Source: a bacterium
GTDB taxonomy: Bacteria; Vulcanimicrobiota; Vulcanimicrobiia; Vulcanimicrobiales; Vulcanimicrobiaceae
DNA: 64,000 nt
Reading direction: 5' to 3'
Assembly (NCBI GenBank): GCA_021832345.1
Contig: JAKBKY010000007.1
Coordinates: forward strand, 62,001-126,000
Position numbers and translations under genes: made by a program. Of the stretch, positions 7,203-16,499 are shown in pieces. How positions within the stretch are numbered: the stretch's first letter is position 1; every line of letters starts with the position of its first letter. Under the pieces are notes generated by a model. The model saw only the letters and a list, made by a program, of their open reading frames with translations. It was not told the DNA's origin and did no database searches.

Positions 7203-7952
7203 ATGAACGTAACCCATCGCAGCCTCGTGCTGCGTGCCGCTACCCTTGCCGCGCTCTTCGGCGGCAGCGTCGTGGGCGTTGCCCAGGCTGCGTCGGGCAC
7301 GACCCTCAACGCTAGCGCGCCGGTCGCATCCGGGCAGCACGTGGTCTTTGACTGCAGCAAGGCGTCCGTCTCGTGCCGGATCGTAGCGGTCGGCGAGGCC
7401 GGTTCGACGGCGCAAGTGAGTGCAACGGTGACCGGCGCCAACGCCTCGAACGTGCAGATCGTGCAGCTCCCGGGCAAGCCGCACTTCATCGTCTCCCTCA
7501 AAGGGCAGTCGAACTGGGTCGGCTCGTGGCTGGCCACCTGGCTTCACCCGGCGAGTTGGTTCCAACCCCAGGCTTCGGCCGTCGTGGAGTTACGCGTCCC
7601 TGCGGATCGGCCGCTGGATATCTCCAATACGAACGGCAGCGTCACCGTGCGCGGCGTTCACGCAAAGCTGCACATCTCCGCCGTCAACACCCCGGTGCGC
7701 ACGCGCGATAGCGCGGACCTGCACATCTCAACCGTCAACGGCTCGGTGCATGCGGTCGTTCCTCCGGGTACGCCGAACATCACAGTAAGCACGGTCAACG
7801 GGAGCATCAGCCTGCTGGTTGCGCACACCTTCGATACGCACGTCTCGGCATCGACGGTCAACGGTCGGGTGCGTAACGCGTTTGCCGGCGCAACGGGCGC
7901 TGGGCGCGTCCAGCTCTCGACCGTCAACGGGAGCATCACGATAGAGCGTTAA
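7203..7952 (+). CDS. Secreted DUF4097-like beta-helix protein with VNGS repeats
   Basis: A 249-residue protein; ATG 7203 is chosen because it starts a signal peptide (residues 1-28, cleavage after AQA) and follows GAGGAGATG. The second half repeats a (T/S)VNGS turn about every 19-23 residues (ISNTNGSVTV, ISTVNGSVHA, VSTVNGSISL, ASTVNGRVRN, LSTVNGSITI), the pattern of DUF4097/GIN-type right-handed beta-helix adhesin-like domains. Function in this family is not established; an envelope or surface location is inferred. The 3' end overlaps the convergent PAS sensor gene by 17 bases. Confidence 0.8.
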   Translation: MNVTHRSLVLRAATLAALFGGSVVGVAQAASGTTLNASAPVASGQHVVFDCSKASVSCRIVAVGEAGSTAQVSATVTGANASNVQIVQLPGKPHFIVSLKGQSNWVGSWLATWLHPASWFQPQASAVVELRVPADRPLDISNTNGSVTVRGVHAKLHISAVNTPVRTRDSADLHISTVNGSVHAVVPPGTPNITVSTVNGSISLLVAHTFDTHVSASTVNGRVRNAFAGATGAGRVQLSTVNGSITIER

Positions 7953-9879
7953 GAGTCCTCGCTGCTCGCCCAAGGGTCGAGTACGCGACGCGGCTTTGCA
8001 GCGAGAGGAAGGTCTCGATGCAGAGCCGTAGGGATGTCAGCGCGGATTCGCTCAGCGTACTCTCCCACGCCACCTTCGCGCAGTGCAGACCTTCATCTTC
8101 ATACCAGAACTGCGCCCGCATCTTCGGGATATCCAGTTGCAACGTGTCGATCGGCCCATCGGCGGCCGGATCGATTCGCAGCGTCGCCTGGAAAACATCG
8201 CGTAACGTGGTCCGGAGAATCTGCAGGCGCGATCCGGCATCGGGTGCGTCGATCATTCCCTGCGTCGCGGCTATCAGGCTGATGACGCGGACGGCCGGGA
8301 AGACATGGGGCTCGGCAGGCGAGATGCGCTGCGCATCCCGCTCCATCGAGATGATCGCCTCGATGCCGCCCGCCGCGTTCACGATCGCCTTCGCATCGAG
8401 TTCAATGGTGCCGATGGCCGGATCGCTGGAATCCGTGATCCAGGTGCGCACCTCCTGATGCGCTTGGAGCCGAGCTCGCAGGTTCACTCCGGCTGCGGAA
8501 TCGTGTACCTCGAAAAGCTCCTTGAGCCGGTAGCGCCCGCGCGCAAATGCGGCGGCATTCTCATAGGAGACTTCCAACGTGCCGTCTTCGCCAACCTCAT
8601 AGATGACGATGCGATACTCCAGGTTGTCCATGGCCGTCATTAAGAGCGCGATCTGATTCTGCGCCTGCTTGCGGAGCGAGATGTCGCGCCCGACAGCCAG
8701 CCAATGTTTAAACTCGCCACTGGAATCGGTGATCGGCTGCGCGACAAACTCACACCAGACGTCATGCCCGTCCTTCGCGCGAAGGAGGAGCTCAAGGCTG
8801 CTCATGATGCGCTGCTCCATGTTGGCCGCGAGCGTCGCTAGGGCGTTGGGTGAGTTGGTCGGCGCGAGCAACATCGTGTAGGGGCGACCGTACAGCTCAT
8901 CGCTGGTGTACCCTGTGAGATGCAAGAGCGCAGGGTTGGCATAACGTATCAGCGGGCCGCCCTCAGAGGCCGGCGTCATGTCGCTGATCGAGAAGAAATC
9001 CACCGCTTCGTCGATGGCTCGCGACAGGAGCCGCAGGTGCTCATTGGTGCTGCGCTGTTCCGTGATATCGGTTACGATGATCAGCGCGCGCTCGGCGTCC
9101 CCGTCGGCGGGCAGGGGCCACGCCGCCAGCTCCACCCAGTACGACGTGCCGTCCAACGCATGAACCTGCGTCTCGTGGCTCGCCGTATCGCCGCGGCGGA
9201 CCCGCGCAAACACCTCCACGCCCAGTGCGGCATTGCCGGGGTCCTCAAAGAGGAGTCCGGGGTTCTGGGAAAACTGCTCGACTGAGGCCCTTAGCCGCGC
9301 GGCCGCCGACGCATTGATGTATTCGACCTGCGGGCGGCCATCCACAAAGCGATAGACGGCGAAACCGTTGGTGGCATGATCGGCGAAGCGGAAGAAGCCC
9401 TGCAAGTCGTGGTCGTCGTGTGCTACGGCGGCACGCGCTAGTTGCGTCACTTCAGCCAACACTCCGCCGAGCAGGGTGAGCCGGCCGATCTGCGCGTCGT
9501 CCAGCGTGCGCGCCACCGTATCGATCAGGAGCAACGCTCCCTCGTCGCCGCCCGCGCCGAAAGGCACGACCGCGCACCAGGCCCACGGCCTCGCTGCATC
9601 CCCGAAAAGGGCACGAAGCTGGGCAGCGTCTGCCGAGAAAACCGGTTTGCTTGTGGCCCAGGCCTGCAGGAGCAGGGGGCTGCCCGAGACGACCTCGGGG
9701 GCATCGTCGCCGACTGCGGCGCGAATCCGGAGTTCTTGCGCCGACGATGTGACGACCAGCGCCGTGGGGACGGCCGCAAGCGAGGCGGCCAGCCGGAGCA
9801 CCATGCCGTAAGCGCTTGCCGGCCCGCCTGGCGCAAGCTCAGGCGGTCGCGCCTGCCCCGATCGATCCTGCTCGCTCAT
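7936..9879 (-). CDS. GAF/multi-PAS sensor protein without recognisable output domain
   Basis: A 647-residue soluble protein. Residues 25-150 look like a GAF domain (LRLAASLAAVPTALVVTSS...GALLLIDT). Three PAS/PAC-type segments follow, at about 160-275 (NGFAVYRFVDGRPQVEYIN...ITDITEQR), 285-410 (FFSISD...IRYANPALLHLTGYTSDELYGR...GRDISLRKQAQ) and 415-520. The remaining 130 residues include a segment that may be helical but lack histidine-kinase, GGDEF, EAL or HTH motifs. It probably senses a small ligand or redox state and signals by protein contact. It is divergent from the acyl-CoA carboxylase gene across 131 bp. Confidence 0.8.
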   Translation of the reverse strand: MSEQDRSGQARPPELAPGGPASAYGMVLRLAASLAAVPTALVVTSSAQELRIRAAVGDDAPEVVSGSPLLLQAWATSKPVFSADAAQLRALFGDAARPWAWCAVVPFGAGGDEGALLLIDTVARTLDDAQIGRLTLLGGVLAEVTQLARAAVAHDDHDLQGFFRFADHATNGFAVYRFVDGRPQVEYINASAAARLRASVEQFSQNPGLLFEDPGNAALGVEVFARVRRGDTASHETQVHALDGTSYWVELAAWPLPADGDAERALIIVTDITEQRSTNEHLRLLSRAIDEAVDFFSISDMTPASEGGPLIRYANPALLHLTGYTSDELYGRPYTMLLAPTNSPNALATLAANMEQRIMSSLELLLRAKDGHDVWCEFVAQPITDSSGEFKHWLAVGRDISLRKQAQNQIALLMTAMDNLEYRIVIYEVGEDGTLEVSYENAAAFARGRYRLKELFEVHDSAAGVNLRARLQAHQEVRTWITDSSDPAIGTIELDAKAIVNAAGGIEAIISMERDAQRISPAEPHVFPAVRVISLIAATQGMIDAPDAGSRLQILRTTLRDVFQATLRIDPAADGPIDTLQLDIPKMRAQFWYEDEGLHCAKVAWESTLSESALTSLRLCIETFLSLQSRVAYSTLGRAARTLNALS

Positions 9880-10010
9880 CGCACCCCCGATGTACTTGAG
9901 GATCGCTTCATACCCCGGGGCTCGACCGGGGGCCTGATTTTTAATGATGCCTTTACCGAATCTTTACGGCGTGCAGGTCGATCGCACCGGCAAGGCAACT
10001 ACCATCCCGT

Positions 10011-11582
10011 ATGGTCGTGCTCGCCTCCAAAGTCGATTCCTCAAGCGTGCAGTTCCGGCAGAATGCAGCGGCGGCGCAGAGTCTCATCAATGAACTGGAG
10101 CGGCGGCGGGCGGTCGTCGCACAGGGAGGCGGTCCTGCGGCACAAGAGCGCCACCGGCAGCGCGGGAAGCTGCTTCCGCGCGATCGCGTCGCACAACTGC
10201 TCGACGACCCCGCAGAGTTCTTCGAGCTGAGCCCGCTGGCCGCTTGGGGAATGTACGACGGTGAATCGCCCGCCGCATCGGTGATCACCGGTTTCGGGAT
10301 GGTCTCCGGTACGCAGTGCATGGTGATCGCGCACGATGCTACGGCGAAGGGCGGCGCGAGCTATCCCATGTCGGTGCAGAAGACCTTACGCGCCCAGGAG
10401 ATCGCGCTTGAAAATCGCTTGACATGCATCTATCTCGTCGAGTCGGCCGGTGCGAATCTCCGCTACCAAGCGGAGTTCTTCGCACATCTGGGAGCGCGCA
10501 TGTTTGCGAACGAGACGCGCATGTCGGCGCTGGGTATTCCGCAGATTGCCGTCGTGTTCGGCAACGCGACCGCAGGTGGTGCGTACGTCCCCGGCCTCGC
10601 GGATTACGCGATCTTCGTTGCCGGTCAAGCAAAGGTCTTCTTAGCTGGACCGCCGCTCGTGAAGATGGCGACGGGCGAGGAGATCGACGCCGAAGAACTC
10701 GGCGGCGCGTCGATGCATGCCTCGAAGTCAGGCCTGGCCGACTACGTCGTGGAAGAAGACGCGCAAGCCCTCGTTCTGGCTCGTCGCATCGTCGCATCGG
10801 GCAACTGCGTTGCGGCCGGAACTCCCGGCCGGATCGCTCCCGAGGAGCCGCAACACGATGCCGAGGAAATCCTCGGCATCATTCCAGTCGATCGCCGGCG
10901 TACATTCGATATGCGGGAGATCCTCGCCCGAATCGTGGATGGATCGCGATTCCTCGAGTTCAAAGCAACATTCGGTACGTCCGTCGTCGCCGGCCATGCT
11001 CATATCGACGGCTATCCAGTCGGGATCCTTGCGAACAACAACATCCTCTACTCGGAATCCGCAATGAAGGCAACACAGTTCGTTCAACTCTGCGATCAGT
11101 CCGGCACGCCGCTGATCTTCTTGCAGAACATCACTGGCTTCATGGTCGGGAAGGTCGCCGAACAAGGAGGGATCATCAAACATGGAAGCATGATGATCAA
11201 CGCCGTTGCGAACGCCTCGGTGCCGAAGATCACGATCATCGTCGGAGCCAGCTACGGCGCCGGGAACTACAGCATGTGCGGGCGCGGATTGGACCCGACG
11301 CTCTTGCTGACCTGGCCGACGAGTCATATCGCCGTCATGGGTGCAAAACAAGCCGCAGGTGTGCTTGCGGCGGTCTCTTCCTCCGCTAGCGAAGAGACGC
11401 GTGCGCAGATCGAAGGAAAGTTCGAGGAAGAGTCTTCGCCGTACTACGCGACGGCCCGCTTGTGGGACGACGGCATCATCGATCCGCGGCAGACGCGCCT
11501 AGCACTGGCTCGGGCGCTGGCGATGGCGCGCAATCGCAACGTGCCCGTCGGCCGGGGGCGCTATGGAACGTTTAGAATGTAA
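10011..11582 (+). CDS. Acyl-CoA carboxylase carboxyltransferase (beta) subunit, MCC/GCC-like
   Basis: A 523-residue biotin-dependent carboxyltransferase of the methylcrotonyl-/geranyl-/propionyl-CoA carboxylase beta family. It has both crotonase-like halves, an acyl-CoA-binding oxyanion loop (GNATAGGAYVPGL), the second-half signature FLQNITGFMVGK, and GASYGAGNYSMCGR, which is strongly MCC/GCC-like. It moves carboxyl from carboxybiotin to a branched enoyl-CoA. The downstream acyl-CoA dehydrogenase and AtuA-like genes point to leucine or acyclic-terpene/branched acyl-CoA breakdown. The biotin carboxylase/BCCP alpha subunit that it needs is not in the window. Confidence 0.92.
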   Translation: MVVLASKVDSSSVQFRQNAAAAQSLINELERRRAVVAQGGGPAAQERHRQRGKLLPRDRVAQLLDDPAEFFELSPLAAWGMYDGESPAASVITGFGMVSGTQCMVIAHDATAKGGASYPMSVQKTLRAQEIALENRLTCIYLVESAGANLRYQAEFFAHLGARMFANETRMSALGIPQIAVVFGNATAGGAYVPGLADYAIFVAGQAKVFLAGPPLVKMATGEEIDAEELGGASMHASKSGLADYVVEEDAQALVLARRIVASGNCVAAGTPGRIAPEEPQHDAEEILGIIPVDRRRTFDMREILARIVDGSRFLEFKATFGTSVVAGHAHIDGYPVGILANNNILYSESAMKATQFVQLCDQSGTPLIFLQNITGFMVGKVAEQGGIIKHGSMMINAVANASVPKITIIVGASYGAGNYSMCGRGLDPTLLLTWPTSHIAVMGAKQAAGVLAAVSSSASEETRAQIEGKFEEESSPYYATARLWDDGIIDPRQTRLALARALAMARNRNVPVGRGRYGTFRM

Positions 11583-11748
11583 TGGGCACCTCGATAAATC
11601 TAGGCACTCGTCTTGAACCCTCGGAGAACGCACCTGCTTCGTCGTGTGCTCAGTCACAGATCACGCTGTATATGCTCCCTCGCACCCTCCTCGCATCTGC
11701 ATTTCTCGAGCGTCCAATCCGAGCATCTGGATTTATCGAGGCGCCCTA

Positions 11749-12888
11749 ATGCGGTTCACGCAAGAACACCACCTCTTTCGCGAGAGCGCTCGCCGCTTCG
11801 TCGACGAGGAGATCAACCCGCATGTCGACGAGTGGGAGCTTGAGGAAATCTTCCCGGCGCACGACCTGTTCAAGAAGCTCGGGGAGCTCGGTTTCCTCGG
11901 GCTGACCTATCCGGAAGCGTACGGAGGCATGGGGCTGGATTACTGGTTCAGTGTCATCTTTGCGGAAGAGCTCGGGAAAGCAGATTGCAACGGCGTACCG
12001 CTGGCGATCGCCGTGCAGACCGACATGTGTACGCCGGCCCTCGCCGAGTACGGCTCGCACGATCTCAAGAAGCGCTTCCTCGAGCCGGCCATCCGGGGTG
12101 ACGCGGTAGGTGCGATTGCGGTGAGTGAGCCCGATGCAGGCTCGGATGTGGCCGCCATTCGGACGCGGGCCGAGTGCGAGGGCGACAACTGGGTCATCAC
12201 CGGTCGCAAGCTCTATATCACGAACGGAACTCAGGCCGACTGGTTCTGCACCCTCGTTCGAACGTCACCGGAGCAAGGCTACGGCGGAATGTCCCTGGTC
12301 GTCGTTCCGAAGGATGCACCGGGTTTCGGCGTGAGCCGCAAACTTCGCAAGCTGGGCAATCGTTCGAGCGATACGGCTGAGCTGTTCTTCGACCGGTGCA
12401 TCGTGCCGCGTGCCTACACCATCGGCGAGGAAGGCAGAGGCTTCTATCTTCAGATGCAACAGTTTGGACGCGAGCGTCTCTTCGCGTCGGTCATGGCCTA
12501 CAGCATGTGCGAGAAAGCCGTACGGATGACCATCGAGTACTTGCGCGAGCGCGTGGCGTTCGGCAAACCGTTGCTGGAGAACCAGGCCGTTCGATTTCGC
12601 TTGAGTGAGTTACTGACGGAAATCGAGCATCTGCGCCGGATGACGTACCATGGCGCTGAAACGATGATCGCCGGGGAGGACGTGTCGCGGCTCAGCGCAA
12701 TGGCCAAGCTCAAAGCCGGACGGCTGGCACGGGAAGTCATGGATACATGTCTGCAGTATTTCGGCGGCATTGGTTACATGGAAGAGTCTCCGATCTCCAG
12801 GATGTATCGCGACGCACGGCTGATCTCCATCGGCGGCGGGGCAGACGAAGTGATGCTCGGGATCATCGCTAGACTTGAAGGTTTGTGA
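11749..12888 (+). CDS. Acyl-CoA dehydrogenase
   Basis: A 379-residue flavoprotein of the acyl-CoA dehydrogenase family. It has the N-terminal helical domain, the FAD/substrate strand signature VGAIAVSEPDAGSDVAAI, KLYITNGTQADW, and a C-terminal domain with MDTCLQYFGGIGYMEE (FAD-binding arginine-rich end). ATG 11749 starts the conserved RFTQEHHLFRES; a start at 11644 would add an unrelated 35-residue leader. It makes the alpha,beta-double bond that feeds the neighbouring carboxylase, as AtuD or isovaleryl-CoA dehydrogenase does. The stop overlaps the AtuA-like start. Confidence 0.93.
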   Translation: MRFTQEHHLFRESARRFVDEEINPHVDEWELEEIFPAHDLFKKLGELGFLGLTYPEAYGGMGLDYWFSVIFAEELGKADCNGVPLAIAVQTDMCTPALAEYGSHDLKKRFLEPAIRGDAVGAIAVSEPDAGSDVAAIRTRAECEGDNWVITGRKLYITNGTQADWFCTLVRTSPEQGYGGMSLVVVPKDAPGFGVSRKLRKLGNRSSDTAELFFDRCIVPRAYTIGEEGRGFYLQMQQFGRERLFASVMAYSMCEKAVRMTIEYLRERVAFGKPLLENQAVRFRLSELLTEIEHLRRMTYHGAETMIAGEDVSRLSAMAKLKAGRLAREVMDTCLQYFGGIGYMEESPISRMYRDARLISIGGGADEVMLGIIARLEGL

Positions 12889-14216
12889 TGCTGCGCATCG
12901 GGTCGGGAGAGGGCTACTACGGTGACGATATCCTGCGTTCGCTCCCGATGATCGAGGGCGGATACGCCGACGTGGTGTGCTTCGAGGCTCTCTCGGAGTT
13001 GACGCTGGCGATCTTGCGCCGGCAGGCCATGCGCGATCCGAAGCGCGGCTACACGCGCGATGTGGAGCTGTTGGCAAGAGCCGTGTTGCCGCGGGCGCTG
13101 GAGAGGAACGTCCCGCTCGTCACCAACGCCGGCGGCCTCAACCCGCGTCGTGCCGCAGAGAAGATGCTCGCCGTCGCCCAAGAGCAAGGGCTCTCACTGC
13201 GGATCGCAGTCGTCACCGGGGACGACGTCGTCGATCGGATCGCGGAGTTTCGCGCGAACGGTGACACCTTGGAGCATCTGGAGACCGGTGCTGCGTTCGA
13301 TTGGCAAGCGCCCGTCTTGAGCGCAAATGTGTACCTCGGCGCGCAGCCTATCGCCGATGCGCTGGCGCAAGGTGCCGATGTGGTGATTACCGGGCGCGTC
13401 GCCGACCCCTCGCTCTACCTTGCGCCGATCGTCGAGCACTTTTCGTGGGCGTGGGATGATTGGGATCGTCTTGCGGCCGGAACGGTCTGCGGGCATCTCC
13501 TTGAATGCACCGCGCAAGTCGTCGGAGGTAACTCTCTTGTTTCGCTCGATCGCTTGAGCGGGGAGGATCTCGCGAATTTGGGCTACCCCATCGCCGAAGT
13601 GGAGAGCGACGGCAGTTTTGTGCTCACGAAGACCCCCGGAATGCCGGGAATCATCACCTCGCAGACGGTCAAGGAACAGCTCTTGTATGAGGTGCACGAC
13701 CCGGGAGGGTATATCACACCGGATGTCGTCGTCGACCTGCGTTCCGCATGCGTCGAGAGCGTTGGGGAGAACCGCATTCGCGTCTCCGGAATTCGCGGCC
13801 GTCCGCGGACGGCGACGCACAAGCTTCTCATCGCTCGGGAAGACGGGTATGCCCGGGAGCTGATCTTCCGGGTCGGATCCGTGCACGCTGAAGCCAAGGC
13901 ATCTCAGCTAGAAGCGATGCTCGCGGCGGCCTGGCGAGATGTGCCGCTCCGGCGCGTCTTCTTTGAGCGACTGGGGGGCGGTGACGAGATCCTCGTCCGC
14001 GCGGCCTTTAGCGCGGAGCGGCGCGAGGCCCTCGATCTGGCGGTACGCAAGGCGCTCGCCTTGGGGCTCTCGGGGCCCGCCGGCATGGTGGTGCTCCCGG
14101 CGCTCATCAACGCCCCGGAGCGTGCGCTCCTGGCACTGTGGCCGACGCTCCTGCGCCGGGAGCGGGTCGTTCCTCACGTCGAAATTCTGGAGGCTGCACA
14201 TGGCGCAGGTCGCTGA
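12888..14216 (+). CDS. AtuA-like protein (DUF1446), N-terminal part
   Basis: A 442-residue protein starting MLRIGSGEGYYGDD, the hallmark of the acyclic terpene utilisation AtuA/DUF1446 family, with NAGGLNPRRAAEKM, ANVYLGAQPIADAL, VITGRVADPSLYLAP and HLLECTAQVVGGN. Family members act in terpenoid or branched acyl-CoA catabolism; the exact reaction is not firmly established. The ATG at 12888 overlaps the dehydrogenase stop (a GTG at 12885 would add one codon). The C-terminal ferredoxin-like piece that is fused in AtuA of Pseudomonas is here a separate overlapping gene. Confidence 0.88.
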   Translation: MLRIGSGEGYYGDDILRSLPMIEGGYADVVCFEALSELTLAILRRQAMRDPKRGYTRDVELLARAVLPRALERNVPLVTNAGGLNPRRAAEKMLAVAQEQGLSLRIAVVTGDDVVDRIAEFRANGDTLEHLETGAAFDWQAPVLSANVYLGAQPIADALAQGADVVITGRVADPSLYLAPIVEHFSWAWDDWDRLAAGTVCGHLLECTAQVVGGNSLVSLDRLSGEDLANLGYPIAEVESDGSFVLTKTPGMPGIITSQTVKEQLLYEVHDPGGYITPDVVVDLRSACVESVGENRIRVSGIRGRPRTATHKLLIAREDGYARELIFRVGSVHAEAKASQLEAMLAAAWRDVPLRRVFFERLGGGDEILVRAAFSAERREALDLAVRKALALGLSGPAGMVVLPALINAPERALLALWPTLLRRERVVPHVEILEAAHGAGR

Positions 14217-14502
14217 TTTGGCAACCGGCCGCTCAGGGGACAAGGGCAATATCGCCAACGTCGTCATCGTCGCGCGTTCGGAAGCTGCGTACGCGCAGTT
14301 GAAGCAGGCGCTTACCGTGGAACGCGTGCGTACGGAGTTGTGTGACCTCGTACGAGGTCGAGTTGAGCGGTACGCTCTCGACAACCTCCACGTGCTGAAC
14401 TTCGTCTTGTACGATGCGCTCGATGGAGGAGCCACGCGGTCTCTGCGTTTCGATACGCTGGGCAAGTCGCTCGCCGACCGGGTCCTCGCTATGCCGATCT
14501 GA
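14200..14502 (+). CDS. AtuA-like C-terminal ferredoxin-fold protein
   Basis: A 100-residue protein (MAQVADLATGRSGDKGNIAN...LDNLHVLNFVLYDALDGGATRSLRFD) matching the small C-terminal domain of AtuA-type proteins, here free-standing. GRSGDKGN and the D-ALDGG-S-R-DTLGKSL stretch are the recognisable motifs. GGAGG precedes the ATG by 6 bases and the gene overlaps the end of the DUF1446 gene by 17 bases. The two products therefore almost certainly form one enzyme. Confidence 0.85.
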   Translation: MAQVADLATGRSGDKGNIANVVIVARSEAAYAQLKQALTVERVRTELCDLVRGRVERYALDNLHVLNFVLYDALDGGATRSLRFDTLGKSLADRVLAMPI

Positions 14503-14507
14503 GTTTC

Positions 14508-14533
14508 GGCGCTTCGCCTCCGTGGCGAGCGCC
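14508..14533. terminator. Hairpin terminator between convergent operons
   Basis: GGCGCTTCGCC and GGCGAGCGCC form a 10-bp stem with a single bulged T around a 5-base loop. It lies between the stop of the AtuA C-domain gene and the stop of the convergent PPK2 gene. No strong U-tract is present on either side, so efficiency is uncertain. Confidence 0.45.
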
Positions 14534-14537
14534 CTCG

Positions 14538-15398
14538 TCACCCTGGTTCCTCCCGGAGTGATTCTGCCAAGAGAGTATATGCAGTGCGGCGCTCTTCGGA
14601 GGGTTCCGGGTACTCAAGCGAGAGGTGTTGTAAGGCCGAAACGATGATGTCGCCGACCACGATGCGCGCGACCCACTTGCGATCCGCCGGTACCACATAC
14701 CACGGTGCCCAATCCGTACTCGTGTGTTCGAGCATCTCCGTGAACGCACGCTGGTAGGCATCCCATCGCGTGTGCCCTTCAAAATCTGCATCGGAGAACT
14801 TCCACATTTTCGATGGATCGTCGAGGCGATCGAGGAGTCGCCGCCTCTGTTCGTTTTTCGAGAGGTGAAGGAAGAACTTCAAAACGATTGTGCCGCAGCG
14901 CGTGAGGTGCCGTTCGAAGGCGTTGATGTCTTCGTATCGTTCGGCCCACGTGTCGGCAACTTCGCGCGCGTTTTCTTGCTCCTGCGTTTCGCGACTGACG
15001 CGCACGACGAGCACCTCTTCGTAATAAGAGCGATTGAAGATGCCCATCTGACCGTACTCCGGTAGCACCTTGCTTTCGCGCCAAAGATAATCGTGTCGCA
15101 GTTCCTCGTCGGTAGGCTGTCGGAAACTCCGAACGTAGACGCCCTGAGGGTTTATCCCGGACATGACGTGTTTTATAATTCCGTCCTTACCGGCAGTGTC
15201 CATCCCTTGAAGGACGATCAAGATCGCATGTGTTTTTCGCGCCGCGAAGACGTCTTGCAGTATTGCTAGCTTCTCAATATCGCGATGGAGCTTCTCCGTC
15301 GCGTCTTCTTTGGAACGCAGCCCGCAATGCCCTGATGGATCGTAGCTCCCGAGGTCGAGGTTGCTTTTCGGTTTAACGATGAGGCGTTTTCGGTCCAT
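14538..15398 (-). CDS. ppk2: Polyphosphate kinase 2 family protein
   Basis: A 286-residue PPK2 with Walker A LQGMDTAGKDG, lid and Walker B-type segments (FRQPTDEEL, FNRSYYEEVLVVRV) and KFFLHLSKNEQRRR. PPK2 enzymes transfer phosphate between polyphosphate and (d)NDP/NMP, commonly to regenerate ATP or GTP. It is the last gene of the operon H+-ATPase, phosphoketolase, acetate kinase, PPK2, three bases after the acetate kinase stop. The context suggests nucleotide recharge under energy or acid stress. Class assignment (I to III) cannot be decided reliably by eye. Confidence 0.93.
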   Translation of the reverse strand: MDRKRLIVKPKSNLDLGSYDPSGHCGLRSKEDATEKLHRDIEKLAILQDVFAARKTHAILIVLQGMDTAGKDGIIKHVMSGINPQGVYVRSFRQPTDEELRHDYLWRESKVLPEYGQMGIFNRSYYEEVLVVRVSRETQEQENAREVADTWAERYEDINAFERHLTRCGTIVLKFFLHLSKNEQRRRLLDRLDDPSKMWKFSDADFEGHTRWDAYQRAFTEMLEHTSTDWAPWYVVPADRKWVARIVVGDIIVSALQHLSLEYPEPSEERRTAYTLLAESLREEPG

Positions 15399-15401
15399 GG
15401 T

Positions 15402-16499
15402 TTACACTCCTTGGTGGTGCTCGATGGTTTCAGCGGTGCGGTACGCGATAGCGGCGTTCTCATCGGTTGCGATCACGCGCACGATCACGCGGGAAGAAGT
15501 ATCGGAGATGACTGCCGCACTCACTGCGTTTGCCGCGTCGTTGATGCGAATGCCGAGATACGCCAGCGCGTCGACGACGCGGCGGCGCACCTCAGGAAGA
15601 TGCTCGCCGATACCGCCGGTGAAGACGAGCGTATCGAGCCCGCCCAGCACTGCGCTCAGCGCTCCTGCCGCCTTGACGACGGAGATGACGAAGGCGTCGA
15701 CTGCGGCGTTCACGTGAGCATCTGCCCGCCGCTCCAAGAGCAGGCGTAGATCACCTTCTCCGCCGGAGATCGCGCGCAGACCGCTCTGCTGCTCCAGGAG
15801 CGTGCGCAGTGCGGCAACGCTCATCCCGCCTTCTTCGAGCAAGTAGAGGAGTACGCCGGGATCGAGATCGCCGGGCCGCGTGGCCATGACGACGCCGCCG
15901 AGCGAACTGAACCCCATCGTGGTGTCGATCGGCTCTCCATCCCGCAAGGCGGCCAGGCTTGCGCCACTCCCAAGATGGGCGATAATCGAGCGGCCGTGCA
16001 AGTCATCGCGTAGCTCCGAGCGGACGTACTCGTATGAGAGCCCGTGAAAGCCGTACCGCCGAAGAAAGACTGGGTCTTTGACCGGGATCGGAAGCCGTCG
16101 CGCCGCCGCCGGCATCTCGCGAAAGAACGCCGTATCGAAGCAGACGACCTGCGGGCGCTCCGGGAAGCGTTGCAGCGCCAAGCGCAAGCACGCGAGCGCC
16201 CCGGGCGCATGCAGTGGATCCAACGCTTCGAAGGCGCTCAGGCGCGCGAGGAGACCGGGATCGGCAAAGGCCGGGAGGTCATCCGGCCCCCCGAAGACGA
16301 TGCGGTGACCTAATGCGTCGATCGGCAGGTGCGTTCTGAGAGCCTCTTCGATCGCCGCAGCCGTTGCCTGCGAGAACGCCTGCGCCGTGGGCTCCACCTC
16401 CACGGCGTTGCTTTCGATCCGCTTCGCCCGGCCATCGTTCACTGCATGGATCGCATACTTTAGGGACGATGAACCGGCGTTGAGCGTCAGCACGTTCAA
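15402..16499 (-). CDS. ackA: Acetate kinase
   Basis: A 365-residue acetokinase with NAGSSSLKY (phosphate-binding), [39 protein letters not shown] and [14 protein letters not shown]. It makes ATP and acetate from acetyl phosphate. The start is taken as TTG at 16499, giving [12 protein letters not shown] and overlapping the phosphoketolase stop (TTGA). A TTG nine codons upstream is less likely because the family starts right at this motif. With the phosphoketolase just upstream it makes a complete acetyl-phosphate to ATP branch; no phosphotransacetylase is nearby. Confidence 0.93.
   Translation of the reverse strand: MNVLTLNAGSSSLKYAIHAVNDGRAKRIESNAVEVEPTAQAFSQATAAAIEEALRTHLPIDALGHRIVFGGPDDLPAFADPGLLARLSAFEALDPLHAPGALACLRLALQRFPERPQVVCFDTAFFREMPAAARRLPIPVKDPVFLRRYGFHGLSYEYVRSELRDDLHGRSIIAHLGSGASLAALRDGEPIDTTMGFSSLGGVVMATRPGDLDPGVLLYLLEEGGMSVAALRTLLEQQSGLRAISGGEGDLRLLLERRADAHVNAAVDAFVISVVKAAGALSAVLGGLDTLVFTGGIGEHLPEVRRRVVDALAYLGIRINDAANAVSAAVISDTSSRVIVRVIATDENAAIAYRTAETIEHHQGV

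Noticed and set aside
12610-13187. Long minus-strand open frames opposite the acyl-CoA dehydrogenase and AtuA-like genes
   Set aside because: High GC leaves antisense frames open; they lack motifs, start sites and overlap two well-supported plus-strand genes.
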